Notes: a model not told the origin generated them from the sequence alone. Shown: positions 15,605-22,895, numbered from the stretch's first letter. The stretch: DNA of 32,023 bases from Candidatus Woesearchaeota archaeon (GCA_016932315.1 JAFGDD010000012.1:1-32023), one strand, 5' to 3'. Numbers and translations are program-made.

Positions 15605-15635
15605 AACTGCCTCCGCAAGGAATCGCAGGTTCAAA

Positions 15636-15662
15636 ACAGGTTTTAAAAGAATCTGGTGAAAA
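15636..15662 (+). other. tRNA intron 2, T-loop
   Basis: The four-base helix UUCA (15630-15633)/UGAA (15657-15660) is flanked by 3-nt bulges AAA (15634-15636) and AAU (15661-15663). The T-stem lies outside and CAGGUU/AAUCUG inside. This is a textbook bulge-helix-bulge; cutting AA^A and AA^U restores a seven-base T-loop. Confidence 0.78.
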
Positions 15663-15689
15663 TCCTGCCGCTGGCGCTCATATTTTATT

Positions 15690-16043
15690 TTATCTTTTAT
15701 CTTCAATCTTCTTAAGAAGCTCTTCTATGCCTTGCTCTAGCTTGGCAGGAGTATTGTAATTTTTTATTATATCCTGGATTTACGGAGTGCTATAGATAAG
15801 CTTTTTTGGCTTTGAGAAAACTATTTCTCCATCTCGGTAAGGGTTTTTTCGCTTGATATGCGTAATGACTTCTTTCAAAAGTTCTGGGTCTGAGCTTAGT
15901 CTGAATTCTGGCTTACCCCAAATTATGGGAGTGTGCTTGAAAAGAAGCAGTTTAAAATCAGGAATATAAAAATAATCCTCAAACCAGTTAGAATAATAGT
16001 TGATCTTGCTATCCTTTTCCTTTTTGTAATATATGACTCTCAT
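15690..16043 (-). pseudogene. Hypothetical gene interrupted by an in-frame TAA
   Basis: From the ATG at 16043 the frame runs 87 codons to a TAA at 15780-15782. It then stays open in the same frame for 29 more codons (IQDIIKNY ... LLKKIEDKR) to a second TAA at 15690-15692. The downstream part has sensible helical, charged composition and ends 13 nt from the tRNA, so the full gene probably coded for about 117 residues and acquired a nonsense change. The shorter product could still be functional. The family is not recognised; the sequence contains NWFEDYFYIPDFKLLLFKH. TTTTAAATA on the minus strand, centred near 16071, is 28 nt before the ATG, suggesting a leaderless start; a TTG at 16082 is less likely. 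Confidence 0.55.
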
Positions 16044-16092
16044 AATGTCAATAAAGAATAGAGGATATTTAAAATTTATCAAAAAAGGTTAC

Positions 16093-17595
16093 TCAAAGAG
16101 CGTATTCCTTGCCTCGCTCCATGACATGAATCGAAGCAACATCATAGCCTGCCTTGATTAATTCCCTCTTCAGCGCATAGCACGCCTCTTTTTCGCCGTG
16201 TTTTATGAAGATTCCCTTGAACTGCTCTCTTTTAGCAGGGTCTTTTATGTGTTTGAGGTGAGCCAGCATTTCCTTGCAATCAGCATGCCCGCTCATACCG
16301 CCCATTTTCCTGACATCAGCTTTTAGGTCTACAAGTCCATCAGGGAAAGGTATTTTCTTCTCCTTATTCTGGAGCAGATAGCCTCTTGTTCCTGGCGATA
16401 CATAGCCTGTCAAAAGGATTATGTTCTTGGGGTCAGAAATTGTGTTTTCAAGCACAGAAACAATCCTGCCATAATCACACATTCCTGAGGATGCTATAAT
16501 TGCAGATGATAAAGCAGATGCTGATCTAGCGATCTCATCAGTCTCGGTCCATTTATTATGAATAATGAGCTTTTCAAAATTGAAAGGGTTCTTCAACTTG
16601 TTCTTAAAGTCTTTTCTTGCATTAGTATCCATATCTTCTGGATGCTCAAGTATCATTTTGTTCACATCAACTGCAGAAGGGCTGCTTAGATATACCATAA
16701 AATCTTTTGGCAGTCTTCCCAGCTCATTAAATTTGAAGAAGAAATATTCAAGCATCTGGGTTCGCATGATACTGAATGCTGGAATGATAAGTTTTCCTTT
16801 TTGTTTGTAAGCATCCTTTATTGCTTCTTCAAGAGTACCTAATGAATCCGCTAATGGCTTGTGAGTTCTATCACCGTATGTGGCTTCAATAACCACGTAA
16901 TCAATGTCTTTTGGGAGTTTGGTGTCTGGAGACCTGACAATTGGGATATCAGCAATCGGGTGGTCGGTTATATTATAGTCTGTCCTTCCAAGGTCGACTG
17001 CGTTTAGAATCTTTATTTTTCTACCATCTTTATTTATTGTGAGCAGGATTTGCGCAGAGCCCGGTATGTGGCCTGCTTCTAAAAACATTATTTCAGCATC
17101 TTCTGACAGTTTGATAGGGACATTGTAAGGAAATCCCAAGTGGGATTTGTCATATGATTCAAAGGTATTCATGAAGCCCTTAACATCAGCATCATTGTAT
17201 TCTATTTTCTTGAAAGGAATCCATTGGTTAGTGCCTGGAATCTTTTTTCCCTTGACCATCTTGTTGTAAACAAATACACTCTTTACTGCTTGATTATTTT
17301 GCAGTAAGGTAAGGTCTGCTGTGCAATAAGTTGCAAAGGTTCTGCCTTTAAAGCCTGACTTTAAGAGTTTAAGAGACAGTCCCATATGGTCCCCGTGGCC
17401 GTGACTTTCAGTCAAGCAATCAATAGTTCGGGCATCAAAAGGCAATGGCTCCTTATCTAATCTATTGTTATAGTGACTTCCTATATCAATTAGATAATAT
17501 TTATTTCCAATCCGCAGGAGAATGTTTGAACCTGGTACCTTCTGAGCAGCGCCGTACTCTGTTATGCCTATTATATTATTAGGTGTCATGTTCAT
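16093..17595 (-). CDS. Beta-CASP metallo-beta-lactamase RNA nuclease
   Basis: The 500-aa protein has a metallo-beta-lactamase core with HGHGDH at residues 65-70, GHIPGSAQILL near 176 and a later Asp in NAVDLGRTDY. It also has the beta-CASP signatures: IEATYGD (motif A), GGMSGHADCKEML (motif B, near 440) and IKHGEKEACYAL (motif C, near 475). This is the CPSF73/aCPSF2/RNase J clan of zinc-dependent RNA endo/exonucleases for mRNA 3' processing and decay. No KH domains are present, so it is not aCPSF1. The segment LTGYVSPGTRGYLL is also typical. TTTATAAA at 17614-17621 is 22-28 nt upstream of the candidate ATGs at 17595 and 17589, consistent with a leaderless mRNA; 17589 fits the spacing slightly better. 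Confidence 0.9.
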   Translation of the reverse strand: MNMTPNNIIGITEYGAAQKVPGSNILLRIGNKYYLIDIGSHYNNRLDKEPLPFDARTIDCLTESHGHGDHMGLSLKLLKSGFKGRTFATYCTADLTLLQNNQAVKSVFVYNKMVKGKKIPGTNQWIPFKKIEYNDADVKGFMNTFESYDKSHLGFPYNVPIKLSEDAEIMFLEAGHIPGSAQILLTINKDGRKIKILNAVDLGRTDYNITDHPIADIPIVRSPDTKLPKDIDYVVIEATYGDRTHKPLADSLGTLEEAIKDAYKQKGKLIIPAFSIMRTQMLEYFFFKFNELGRLPKDFMVYLSSPSAVDVNKMILEHPEDMDTNARKDFKNKLKNPFNFEKLIIHNKWTETDEIARSASALSSAIIASSGMCDYGRIVSVLENTISDPKNIILLTGYVSPGTRGYLLQNKEKKIPFPDGLVDLKADVRKMGGMSGHADCKEMLAHLKHIKDPAKREQFKGIFIKHGEKEACYALKRELIKAGYDVASIHVMERGKEYAL

Positions 17596-17613
17596 TTAGG
17601 AAACCCAAATTTA

Positions 17614-17621
17614 TTTATAAA
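17614..17621 (-). promoter_or_regulatory. TATA box of the beta-CASP nuclease gene
   Basis: TTTATAAA, followed on the minus strand by TAAATT, at leaderless distance from the start codon. Confidence 0.55.
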
Positions 17622-17720
17622 CATTTCTATTTTGTAACCACTATTTAGTACTTACTAAATTGTCTTATGTAATTAAAAATTAGCCAATCAACAAATAGTT
17701 TAGAAAATGCATAATCCTTG

Positions 17721-17813
17721 TTTTCCGCCTCGGAAAATGCAGAAAAAAGTGTTTCTATAAGAAGTTAAATTCTAGGGAATTCAACTAGATGGCTTTTCTG
17801 CGGCAGCTTCTTA
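17721..17813 (+). other. Structured intergenic segment with possible pseudoknot
   Basis: The 464-bp gap 17596-18059 has no convincing gene; a 66-codon frame at 17789 lacks a ribosome-binding site. It holds a perfect hairpin TTTTCCG-CCT-CGGAAAA (17721-17737), GCAGAAAA (17739-17746) with TTTTCTGC (17794-17801), GTTAAATTC (17764-17772) with GAATTCAAC (17777-17785, one mismatch), and TAAGAAG (17758-17764) with CTTCTTA (17807-17813). The last helix crosses the second, so they form a pseudoknot or alternative states. It could be an untranslated RNA on either strand. Confidence 0.35.
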
Positions 17814-17978
17814 CAATCCATTCGCGCAGCGAGTATAGGATAAGAATGAATACCCTATTTAAACCATTGGTCAACCCCGAAAATCCTTTGTTTTTTATGA
17901 AAAAACCATTACTGGAATCAAAACATGAAAGTGCCGAATTCGCCATTTTCCGCAGATTTTCCGGTAAAAAACGAAACA

Positions 17979-17988
17979 TTTATAAATA
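17979..17988 (+). promoter_or_regulatory. TATA box of the coiled-coil/MYG1/HerA-like operon
   Basis: TTTATAAATA lies about 75 nt before the ATG at 18060, giving a leader of about 50 nt that ends with TTTTGGGGGCT before the start codon. Confidence 0.5.
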
Positions 17989-18059
17989 AGTTAAGTCATT
18001 CAAGTTACTACTAAATAATAAATACAAGTATGATTTAGAATTTTGGGGGCTAAACAAAA

Positions 18060-18518
18060 ATGACCATACAATACTCTAATCTATTAAAGGGGTTTATCCA
18101 AGAGCTTGACGACTGCTACGTCCTAATGAAAGAAAAACAGGAAGGCAAAAAGCTCGAAGTCGAATACATCTTCAAGGATATGCAAGACAAGAAGCTTGAT
18201 TCTATTAAAGAGTTAATAGATGACATAACCCAGATGATCGAGGAAAGAAAAAAGCTCAGGGACGAAATCTTCGCAGACCTCGACAATATTGCACTCAAAA
18301 TCAACAATTTCTTAACAGAGCAAAAAGACCGCCTCAAGCCAGAGGAAATAGTGGAAATAAAAAGGAAAGTAGTGGAAATAGAACAATCCAAGAGCCAAGA
18401 GAAACTCAACGCCTGGAAAGACATCTCAGCACTAAAAAAAGAGCTCAGAGAGCACCTGAGAGAATTCAAGGACAAAAAGGACGGCTTCAAGATGCTGGAA
18501 AGCATGGTCGACTTGTGA
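18060..18518 (+). CDS. Coiled-coil hypothetical protein (152 aa)
   Basis: This 152-aa protein is almost entirely charged heptad-like helix (long Lys/Glu-rich stretches over about residues 20-145) with no membrane segment. It has the look of a small coiled-coil adaptor; no family is recognised. GGGGGCT lies 8-14 nt before the ATG. A 23-bp gap to the MYG1-like gene, with GAGGTGAT in it, suggests an operon with that gene and the HerA-like ATPase. Confidence 0.72.
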   Translation: MTIQYSNLLKGFIQELDDCYVLMKEKQEGKKLEVEYIFKDMQDKKLDSIKELIDDITQMIEERKKLRDEIFADLDNIALKINNFLTEQKDRLKPEEIVEIKRKVVEIEQSKSQEKLNAWKDISALKKELREHLREFKDKKDGFKMLESMVDL

Positions 18519-18541
18519 ACATAAAAAGAGGTGATCAAAAA

Positions 18542-19480
18542 ATGACTTACGACGAAAATCAATCATTGGACGGCAGACTAAGAGACGTAAAGGTTGTGGC
18601 TACTCACAACCAGGTTTTCCACGCAGACGACGCGTTTGCTATAGCTACACTTAAACTTCTGAAGCCAGAAATAAAAATTATAAGGACAAGCAAACCAGAA
18701 GAGCTCTCTAAAGCAGACATGAGAGTTGACGTTGGAAAAAAATATTCTCCTGAAACAGGAGACTACGACCATCACCAGGCTCAGATACTCAGAGAGAATG
18801 GCGTGCCATACGCCTCCTTTGGTCTAATATGGAAAGATCTAGGAGCTGAATTATGTGGTTCAGAAGAGTTGGCGTCAATAATAGAAAAAATACTTGTTGA
18901 GCCGATTGATGCTTATGACACAGGCTTCACTGATTTCAGCCCGGAAAATGAACTTGTAAAGCCGGTACTGCTCCAGCAACTGATTTCTCATTACAACCCT
19001 TTATGGAATGAAGAGCAGGATTATGATGCTGGCTTTGAAAAAGCAGTTACATTCGCCAGCGAATTTTTGCAAAGAAAAATCAAGGCTGTCAAATCCAATG
19101 TTGAAGCCGAGAGCATCGTCAGAAAATCAATTGAAGAAAGCAAAAATGCAGAGTACAAAGGATTCATATTTATTGATTTGAAAAGCATCCCTTGGAGCGG
19201 AATGGATTGTATTGCAAATGATCCTTCAATTCTTTATGTAATCCAGCCTAGTAGAAATAATGGCTTTGTGATTACTGCAGCGCCAAGCAAAGCAGGTAGT
19301 TTCCAGAATAAAAAGCTGTTTCCGGCAGAGTGGGCAGGAAAGTCAGGAGCAGACCTTGCTAGAACAACTGGCGTAAGAGATGCAGAGTTCTGCCACACGG
19401 CAAGATTCGTAGCTGGCAGTTACAGTCTAGAAGGAGCTATTGCAATGACTCAAAAAGCTGTAGATTATCAGGTCAAATAA
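18542..19480 (+). CDS. MYG1/GAMM1-family DHH-like phosphoesterase (UPF0160)
   Basis: The 312-aa protein carries the MYG1 family hallmarks. THNQVFHADDAFAIATLKLL near the start corresponds to the HxGxFHxDE metal site, RVDVGKKYSPETGDYDHHQAQ has the DHH-type motif, and later come YDTGF, FIDLKSIPWSGM, the IQPSRNNGFVITAAP segment and EFCHTARFVAG. Eukaryotic MYG1 is a 3'-5' RNA exonuclease of nucleus and mitochondria; prokaryotic homologues are little studied. The ATG at 18542 has GAGGTGAT 6-13 nt upstream; the frame extends to a GTG at 18515, which overlaps the previous stop. Its place between a coiled-coil protein and a HerA-like ATPase suggests a nucleic-acid-processing role for the operon. Confidence 0.85.
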   Translation: MTYDENQSLDGRLRDVKVVATHNQVFHADDAFAIATLKLLKPEIKIIRTSKPEELSKADMRVDVGKKYSPETGDYDHHQAQILRENGVPYASFGLIWKDLGAELCGSEELASIIEKILVEPIDAYDTGFTDFSPENELVKPVLLQQLISHYNPLWNEEQDYDAGFEKAVTFASEFLQRKIKAVKSNVEAESIVRKSIEESKNAEYKGFIFIDLKSIPWSGMDCIANDPSILYVIQPSRNNGFVITAAPSKAGSFQNKKLFPAEWAGKSGADLARTTGVRDAEFCHTARFVAGSYSLEGAIAMTQKAVDYQVK

Positions 19481-19503
19481 AATTAAAAAAAGGAACAGAC
19501 AAA

Positions 19504-21270
19504 ATGATGCAACACCCAATCACAATCGAGGAGATGAGCAGGAAGCTCAGGCCCATCATGGGCGCCAAGATAGATCATCTCTTCATGAGCTACAACCTGA
19601 CAGACGAGCCAGAAAAGAAGAAAGAGATTGCTAACTTCATCTACGCATTATACATCAAGTACGTCAGCCACGCAGTGCTTCAGGACAAAATCCTTTTGGA
19701 GCCGCCTGCAAAGGAAATGGTGAGAGGAGATTACCCTATCGGCACAATAAGCTATGCTGACAATGACTTGTACACATTCAATCTGAGAGAGCATGACTGG
19801 CAGAGGCACATGTGCATCACAGGAATGAGCGGCTCAGGAAAAACCACTCTCGCATTCCAGTTAATAAGGAACTTCATAGTCAAACAAAAACCATTTGTAA
19901 TAATGGACTGGAAGAAGAGCTTCAGACCATTAATGCTCATAGACAAGGAAATGCTTCTCTTTACCGTCGGAAACGAGACCATAAGCAACGGCTTCAAAGT
20001 CAACATCAACAGGCCACCAAAAGGAGTGCCTCCAAAGGAATGGATTGGCATACTCACAGACGTCATTCTCGAAAGCTTCAATGCAAGCCATGGAACAGCC
20101 AAGATAATAGCAGAAACACTTGACGAAGCATTCAAAGACTTTAAAGTGTACCAAGGCTCAAACAATTACCCGACCTGGCGCCAAGTCATGGACAGGCTTA
20201 TCGAGAAAGAGAATGAAAGCAAGAAGAACAGGAGAGAAACAGAATGGCTGACCACAGCAGTAAGAATTGCCCACATGCTCACATTCGGAGACTTTGGCAC
20301 AGCACTCTGCACCAAAGGAGCAGAAGAAATGAATGTTGAAGAATTGCTCGACAAAAAAGTGATCTTTGAATTATACTCGCTAAGCACAGTGCAGAAGAAG
20401 TTCTTCTGCGAATACTTCATGACTTACATCTACAAGCTAAAGAAAAACCTGAACCTAACAGCTGATGATTTCCAATACTCCATAATCGTGGACGAAGCCC
20501 ACAACATATTCTTAAGAGAGAAGCCTAACTTCCTCAAGGAAACTGTGACTGACATGATTTACAGGGAGATGAGAGAATACGGCGTAGGACTCATATGCTT
20601 GGATCAGCACGTCTCAAAGCTTTCTGAAACAGTTGTTGGCAACAGCGCATGCATAATTGCGTTCCAGCAAATACTGCCGGGAGACGTTGAAGTGATAAGC
20701 ACCCTTACTCAGTTAAGGGATAAAAGGCAGTACTTCTCAATGCTTGACATAGGACAAGCCATTGTCAGGCTTGCAGAAAGATACAATGATCCATTCATGA
20801 TAAAAGTTCCAAACATTGCACTGAAAAAAGAAAACGTAAGCAATGAGCACGTTATTGACAGAATGAAGAAGTTCATGACAGAGCACAAGCTCAGAAAAGC
20901 TATTGAGCACAGCACAGAAGACTTAGTAGAGAAAGAGCTTGAGAAGCTTCGCAGAACTTACTTTGTAAGCGGAGTCAACACCAACGCTGCAGAGCTAAAG
21001 CAGATCCATATTGACAAACAACCGCAAGCTTACAGCGAAGTACTCACAGGCAACTTGAATGCAGAAGAAAAATTATTCCTTGAACTAGTCCAGAAGGAAG
21101 AGCTAAGCGTAAGCCAAGTCTATAACAAGCTAGGGTTAAGCGCGAGAAAAGGCAACGACATAAAAGACTCGCTTATCAAGAAGCAGCTCATCAATGTAAG
21201 AGAAGAAAAGAGCAACAAAGGATGGAAGAAACTGCTCATACCCAACAACACACTAAGTGTGACAGCTTAA
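19504..21270 (+). CDS. HerA/VirB4-like AAA+ ATPase with C-terminal winged helix
   Basis: The 588-aa protein has Walker A GMSGSGKTT (about residues 107-115) and Walker B SIIVDEAHNIF (about 325-335), followed by GLICLDQHVSKLSETVVGNSACIIAF, a sensor/Arg-finger-like region typical of HerA-FtsK pumps. Before Walker A is a beta-rich N-terminal part (GDYPIGTISYADNDLYTFNL). The C-terminal about 70 residues (EEKLFLELVQKEELSVSQVYNKLGLSARK...) look like a winged-helix DNA-binding module. Such ATPases translocate DNA or proteins as hexamers, in end resection, conjugation or secretion. It closes the operon with the coiled-coil and MYG1-like proteins. AAAGGA precedes the start; the second Met at 19507 is an equal candidate. 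Confidence 0.87.
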   Translation: MMQHPITIEEMSRKLRPIMGAKIDHLFMSYNLTDEPEKKKEIANFIYALYIKYVSHAVLQDKILLEPPAKEMVRGDYPIGTISYADNDLYTFNLREHDWQRHMCITGMSGSGKTTLAFQLIRNFIVKQKPFVIMDWKKSFRPLMLIDKEMLLFTVGNETISNGFKVNINRPPKGVPPKEWIGILTDVILESFNASHGTAKIIAETLDEAFKDFKVYQGSNNYPTWRQVMDRLIEKENESKKNRRETEWLTTAVRIAHMLTFGDFGTALCTKGAEEMNVEELLDKKVIFELYSLSTVQKKFFCEYFMTYIYKLKKNLNLTADDFQYSIIVDEAHNIFLREKPNFLKETVTDMIYREMREYGVGLICLDQHVSKLSETVVGNSACIIAFQQILPGDVEVISTLTQLRDKRQYFSMLDIGQAIVRLAERYNDPFMIKVPNIALKKENVSNEHVIDRMKKFMTEHKLRKAIEHSTEDLVEKELEKLRRTYFVSGVNTNAAELKQIHIDKQPQAYSEVLTGNLNAEEKLFLELVQKEELSVSQVYNKLGLSARKGNDIKDSLIKKQLINVREEKSNKGWKKLLIPNNTLSVTA

Positions 21271-21396
21271 ACCAACCAAAAAATCATAATCAATATTCAC
21301 AAACAATTCAAAAAATTACAAAAATCATATTCACAAAATAAAAAAACAAAACACACACATCGAATAAACCACAACTACACATATATCAACCCCACA
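21271..21396 (+). other. G-depleted, A/C-rich tract after the ATPase gene
   Basis: In 126 nt following the stop codon only one G occurs (21362). ATATTCACAAA is repeated at about 21293 and 21339. Such RNA is unstructured and would suit a protein-binding or Rho-like termination region, but the role is unknown. The rest of the gap to 21691 holds the hairpins described separately. Confidence 0.5.
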
Positions 21397-21432
21397 GAGG
21401 ATTGACATATAGCACACACCAACAAGCTTTAA

Positions 21433-21503
21433 TTGATAGGAACAATTTTTTGCTTGAACCAATAAATTACATCTGAAGCACAAGCGGAAAACCTATCAAC
21501 ACA
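21433..21503 (+). ncRNA. Possible H/ACA-like guide RNA or structured element
   Basis: UUGAUAGG (21433-21440) pairs perfectly with CCUAUCAA (21492-21499), and UUGCUUG (21450-21456) with CAAGCGG (21481-21487). This leaves an internal loop and a 24-nt apical loop, with ACA directly after the lower helix. That is the outline of an archaeal single-hairpin H/ACA RNA, but the kink-turn is not clear and no target was checked. Confidence 0.28.
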
Positions 21504-21577
21504 AAAGCAAAATTACGACTGGAAAACCTGAAAAACCATGTTTTGGGGGCTCACAGCGTCTTACTTTGTTGATACTC

Positions 21578-21670
21578 ATGGTAGTTCTAAATAGATTCAA
21601 ATTTCTCAAGAAAACGAATTCTCGACAGATAGACTCGGAAACAGTTGAAAAAACTATTTTCGAGAATTAA
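21578..21670 (+). CDS. Possible 30-codon leader ORF
   Basis: An ATG opens 30 codons (MVVLNRFKFLKKTNSRQ ...) ending 21 nt before the DUF2569 gene. No ribosome-binding site is close; TTTTGGGGGCT (21541-21551) is 27 nt upstream. The segment contains a 9-bp inverted repeat AATTCTCGA (21617-21625)/TCGAGAATT (21660-21668), so an RNA leader hairpin is an equally good reading. Confidence 0.2.
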   Translation: MVVLNRFKFLKKTNSRQIDSETVEKTIFEN

Positions 21671-21691
21671 AAAGAAAAAAAGGAGGCTCTC

Positions 21692-22192
21692 ATGGCAGAA
21701 GACACGCAAAAGTCGGATGAGCAGCAGCCGGCACCAGTTCCTCAGCAACCCGTCGACGCTGCGTATGTCGGCGTGAAGGGCTGGCTCTTGTTCCTGTGCG
21801 TCGTGATGACCATTCTCAGCCCGCTGGCCAGCCTCAGCAGGATGATGACGGGATGCGAAAGCGCCAGGCAAGCTTCCCACATCAGCGGAGTCAACACCCT
21901 TGTCACCATCGACACCATCTTCTCCCTGGTCCTGATCGCCCTCAGCTTCTACGCCGGCGTAGGGCTCTGGTCCAAAAGGTCAGGAGCTGTCAAGACCGCG
22001 TTCACATTCTTCAAGACTTATCTCGGCTACCTGGCGTGGTGCCTGTTTTCCCCTGTTCTCCTTCCGTCGAGGTACCAAGCTGCTTATTTCGGGGCCATCC
22101 TGCCGCTCGTCATCGGAGGGCTTATCGGGTATTGGATCTGGACGTCGTACCTGAAGAAGTCCAAGCGGGTCAAGGCCACGTACGCGGACTGA
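21692..22192 (+). CDS. DUF2569-family four-helix membrane protein
   Basis: The 166-aa protein has a short Gln/Pro-rich cytoplasmic start and four hydrophobic helices: GWLLFLCVVMTILSPLASL (about 30-48), TLVTIDTIFSLVLIALSFYAG (about 70-90), TYLGYLAWCLFSPVLL (about 109-124) and GAILPLVIGGLIGYWIW (about 133-149). The GVKGWLLFL opening and the YWxxSxRVKxTF-like end (IWTSYLKKSKRVKATY) match DUF2569, a membrane family of unknown function mainly known from bacteria. Codon use is much richer in G+C than neighbouring genes (CTC, GCC, GTC, ATC frequent), and an excellent AAAGGAGGCT ribosome-binding site precedes the ATG. Together with the next gene it is probably a recent import from a bacterium. Confidence 0.75.
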   Translation: MAEDTQKSDEQQPAPVPQQPVDAAYVGVKGWLLFLCVVMTILSPLASLSRMMTGCESARQASHISGVNTLVTIDTIFSLVLIALSFYAGVGLWSKRSGAVKTAFTFFKTYLGYLAWCLFSPVLLPSRYQAAYFGAILPLVIGGLIGYWIWTSYLKKSKRVKATYAD

Positions 22193-22226
22193 CGCCAGCT
22201 CCGGGTAGTTCCACGCAGAGAAAAGT

Positions 22227-22285
22227 GAGGGCTGAAAATCCAAAAAGGAGTATGGGTGAGTAAGCCCTCTTTCTCTTCTTTCTGT
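22227..22285 (+). terminator. Hairpin terminator after the DUF2569 gene
   Basis: GAGGGCT (22227-22233) pairs with AGCCCTC (22263-22269), followed by a pyrimidine-rich TTTCTCTTCTTTC tract. It looks like a bacterial intrinsic terminator, and the same stem sequence recurs after the next gene. Confidence 0.5.
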
Positions 22286-22353
22286 TCTTTATTTCTTTTT
22301 TTGTTTGCGCTCTTTCAAGAGCTGCGAATAGTCTAGTCTTAAGGAGGCTTATC

Positions 22354-22788
22354 ATGCTTTTTGACAATAAAAAACCCAGCCTGTTCAGCTCTGAGCAGCT
22401 GAAGGCCATTGGTGATCTTCTGGCAGAGGCTTTGCAAAAGCCAGGTGTCAAATGGGAGCACAGCTATTATATCGAAAGCCTACTCCGTGTTGTCGCCACC
22501 GCTCTCACTAATGATGCCAAATTCAAAATCTCTTTTTTCGTCGACTCTCCATTGAAGGAAAAGCCAGGGGTCCTGGACCGCGCATTGCAACAACCAATCC
22601 GGGCTTTCACCCTTGAGGTGAATGGCATGGAGTATTATGCCGATGACCTGGATGAAGTCAGCGGCTTCGATAAGCTCATGGCTTTCCTGAAGGTCAAGGT
22701 CCAGGAGATATGTCAGGATATCCTGGCTGCTCACAATGCTGAAGCCGACAGCATCATCGCCTTGCTGAAGGCCAAAGAGCCCGAGTAG
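22354..22788 (+). CDS. Hypothetical protein (144 aa), probable bacterial import
   Basis: The family of this 144-aa soluble protein is not recognised. It is helical at both ends (SSEQLKAIGDLLAEAL; KVKVQEICQDILAAHNAE) with a beta-rich middle (FKISFFVDS; RAFTLEVNGMEYYADD). An AAGGAGGCTTATC ribosome-binding region directly before the ATG nearly repeats the one before the DUF2569 gene, and G+C is higher than in the archaeal genes around. The 3' hairpin also shares GAGGG/CCCTC with the neighbour. These shared signals suggest that both genes came from one donor genome. Confidence 0.65.
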   Translation: MLFDNKKPSLFSSEQLKAIGDLLAEALQKPGVKWEHSYYIESLLRVVATALTNDAKFKISFFVDSPLKEKPGVLDRALQQPIRAFTLEVNGMEYYADDLDEVSGFDKLMAFLKVKVQEICQDILAAHNAEADSIIALLKAKEPE

Positions 22789-22831
22789 GTTCATTATCGG
22801 CTTGGAAGATGAGGGTTTTGTTTTATGGTTC

Positions 22832-22895
22832 TCTAAAAAAGAATGTAAAACAAGCCCTCTCTTCCAGTGGATTTTTTATTTTTGCTTTTTTCTTT
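22832..22895 (+). terminator. Hairpin terminator after the imported hypothetical gene
   Basis: GAGGG...TTGTTTTA pairs with TAAAACAA.CCCTC (about 22832-22862) as a stem of some 13 bp with a small bulge, then TTTTTTATTTTTGC and further T runs. This is strong intrinsic-terminator form, read on the plus strand. Confidence 0.55.

Larger units (their letters stand above)
15542..15676 (+). tRNA. trnS: tRNA-Ser(CGA) with two introns
   Basis: The acceptor stem is GCCAGCG (15542-15548) with CGCUGGC (15669-15675), with discriminator G at 15676. The D-stem is GCAU/GUGC with A14, G18G19 and A21 present. The anticodon stem GCAGU (15569-15573)/ACUGC (15606-15610) has anticodon CGA at 15576-15578. The long variable arm with UCC-GCAA-GGA (15612-15621) identifies a class II tRNA and, with G73, fits serine. 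The T-stem is GCAGG (15625-15629)/CCUGC (15664-15668). Two insertions interrupt it: 25 nt at 15580-15604 (position 37/38) and 27 nt at 15636-15662 in the T-loop. Removing both leaves a normal 83-nt tRNA with T-loop UUCAAAU. CCA is not encoded. Confidence 0.9.

Noticed and set aside
15419..15706. 95-codon minus-strand frame
   Set aside because: It lies over the intron-containing tRNA-Ser and its leader; the tRNA explains the sequence and the frame has no ribosome site or protein-like character.
17789..17989. 66-codon plus-strand frame in the gap before the coiled-coil gene
   Set aside because: No ribosome-binding site or suitably spaced TATA box, and it overlaps the structured segment and the TATA box of the next operon.
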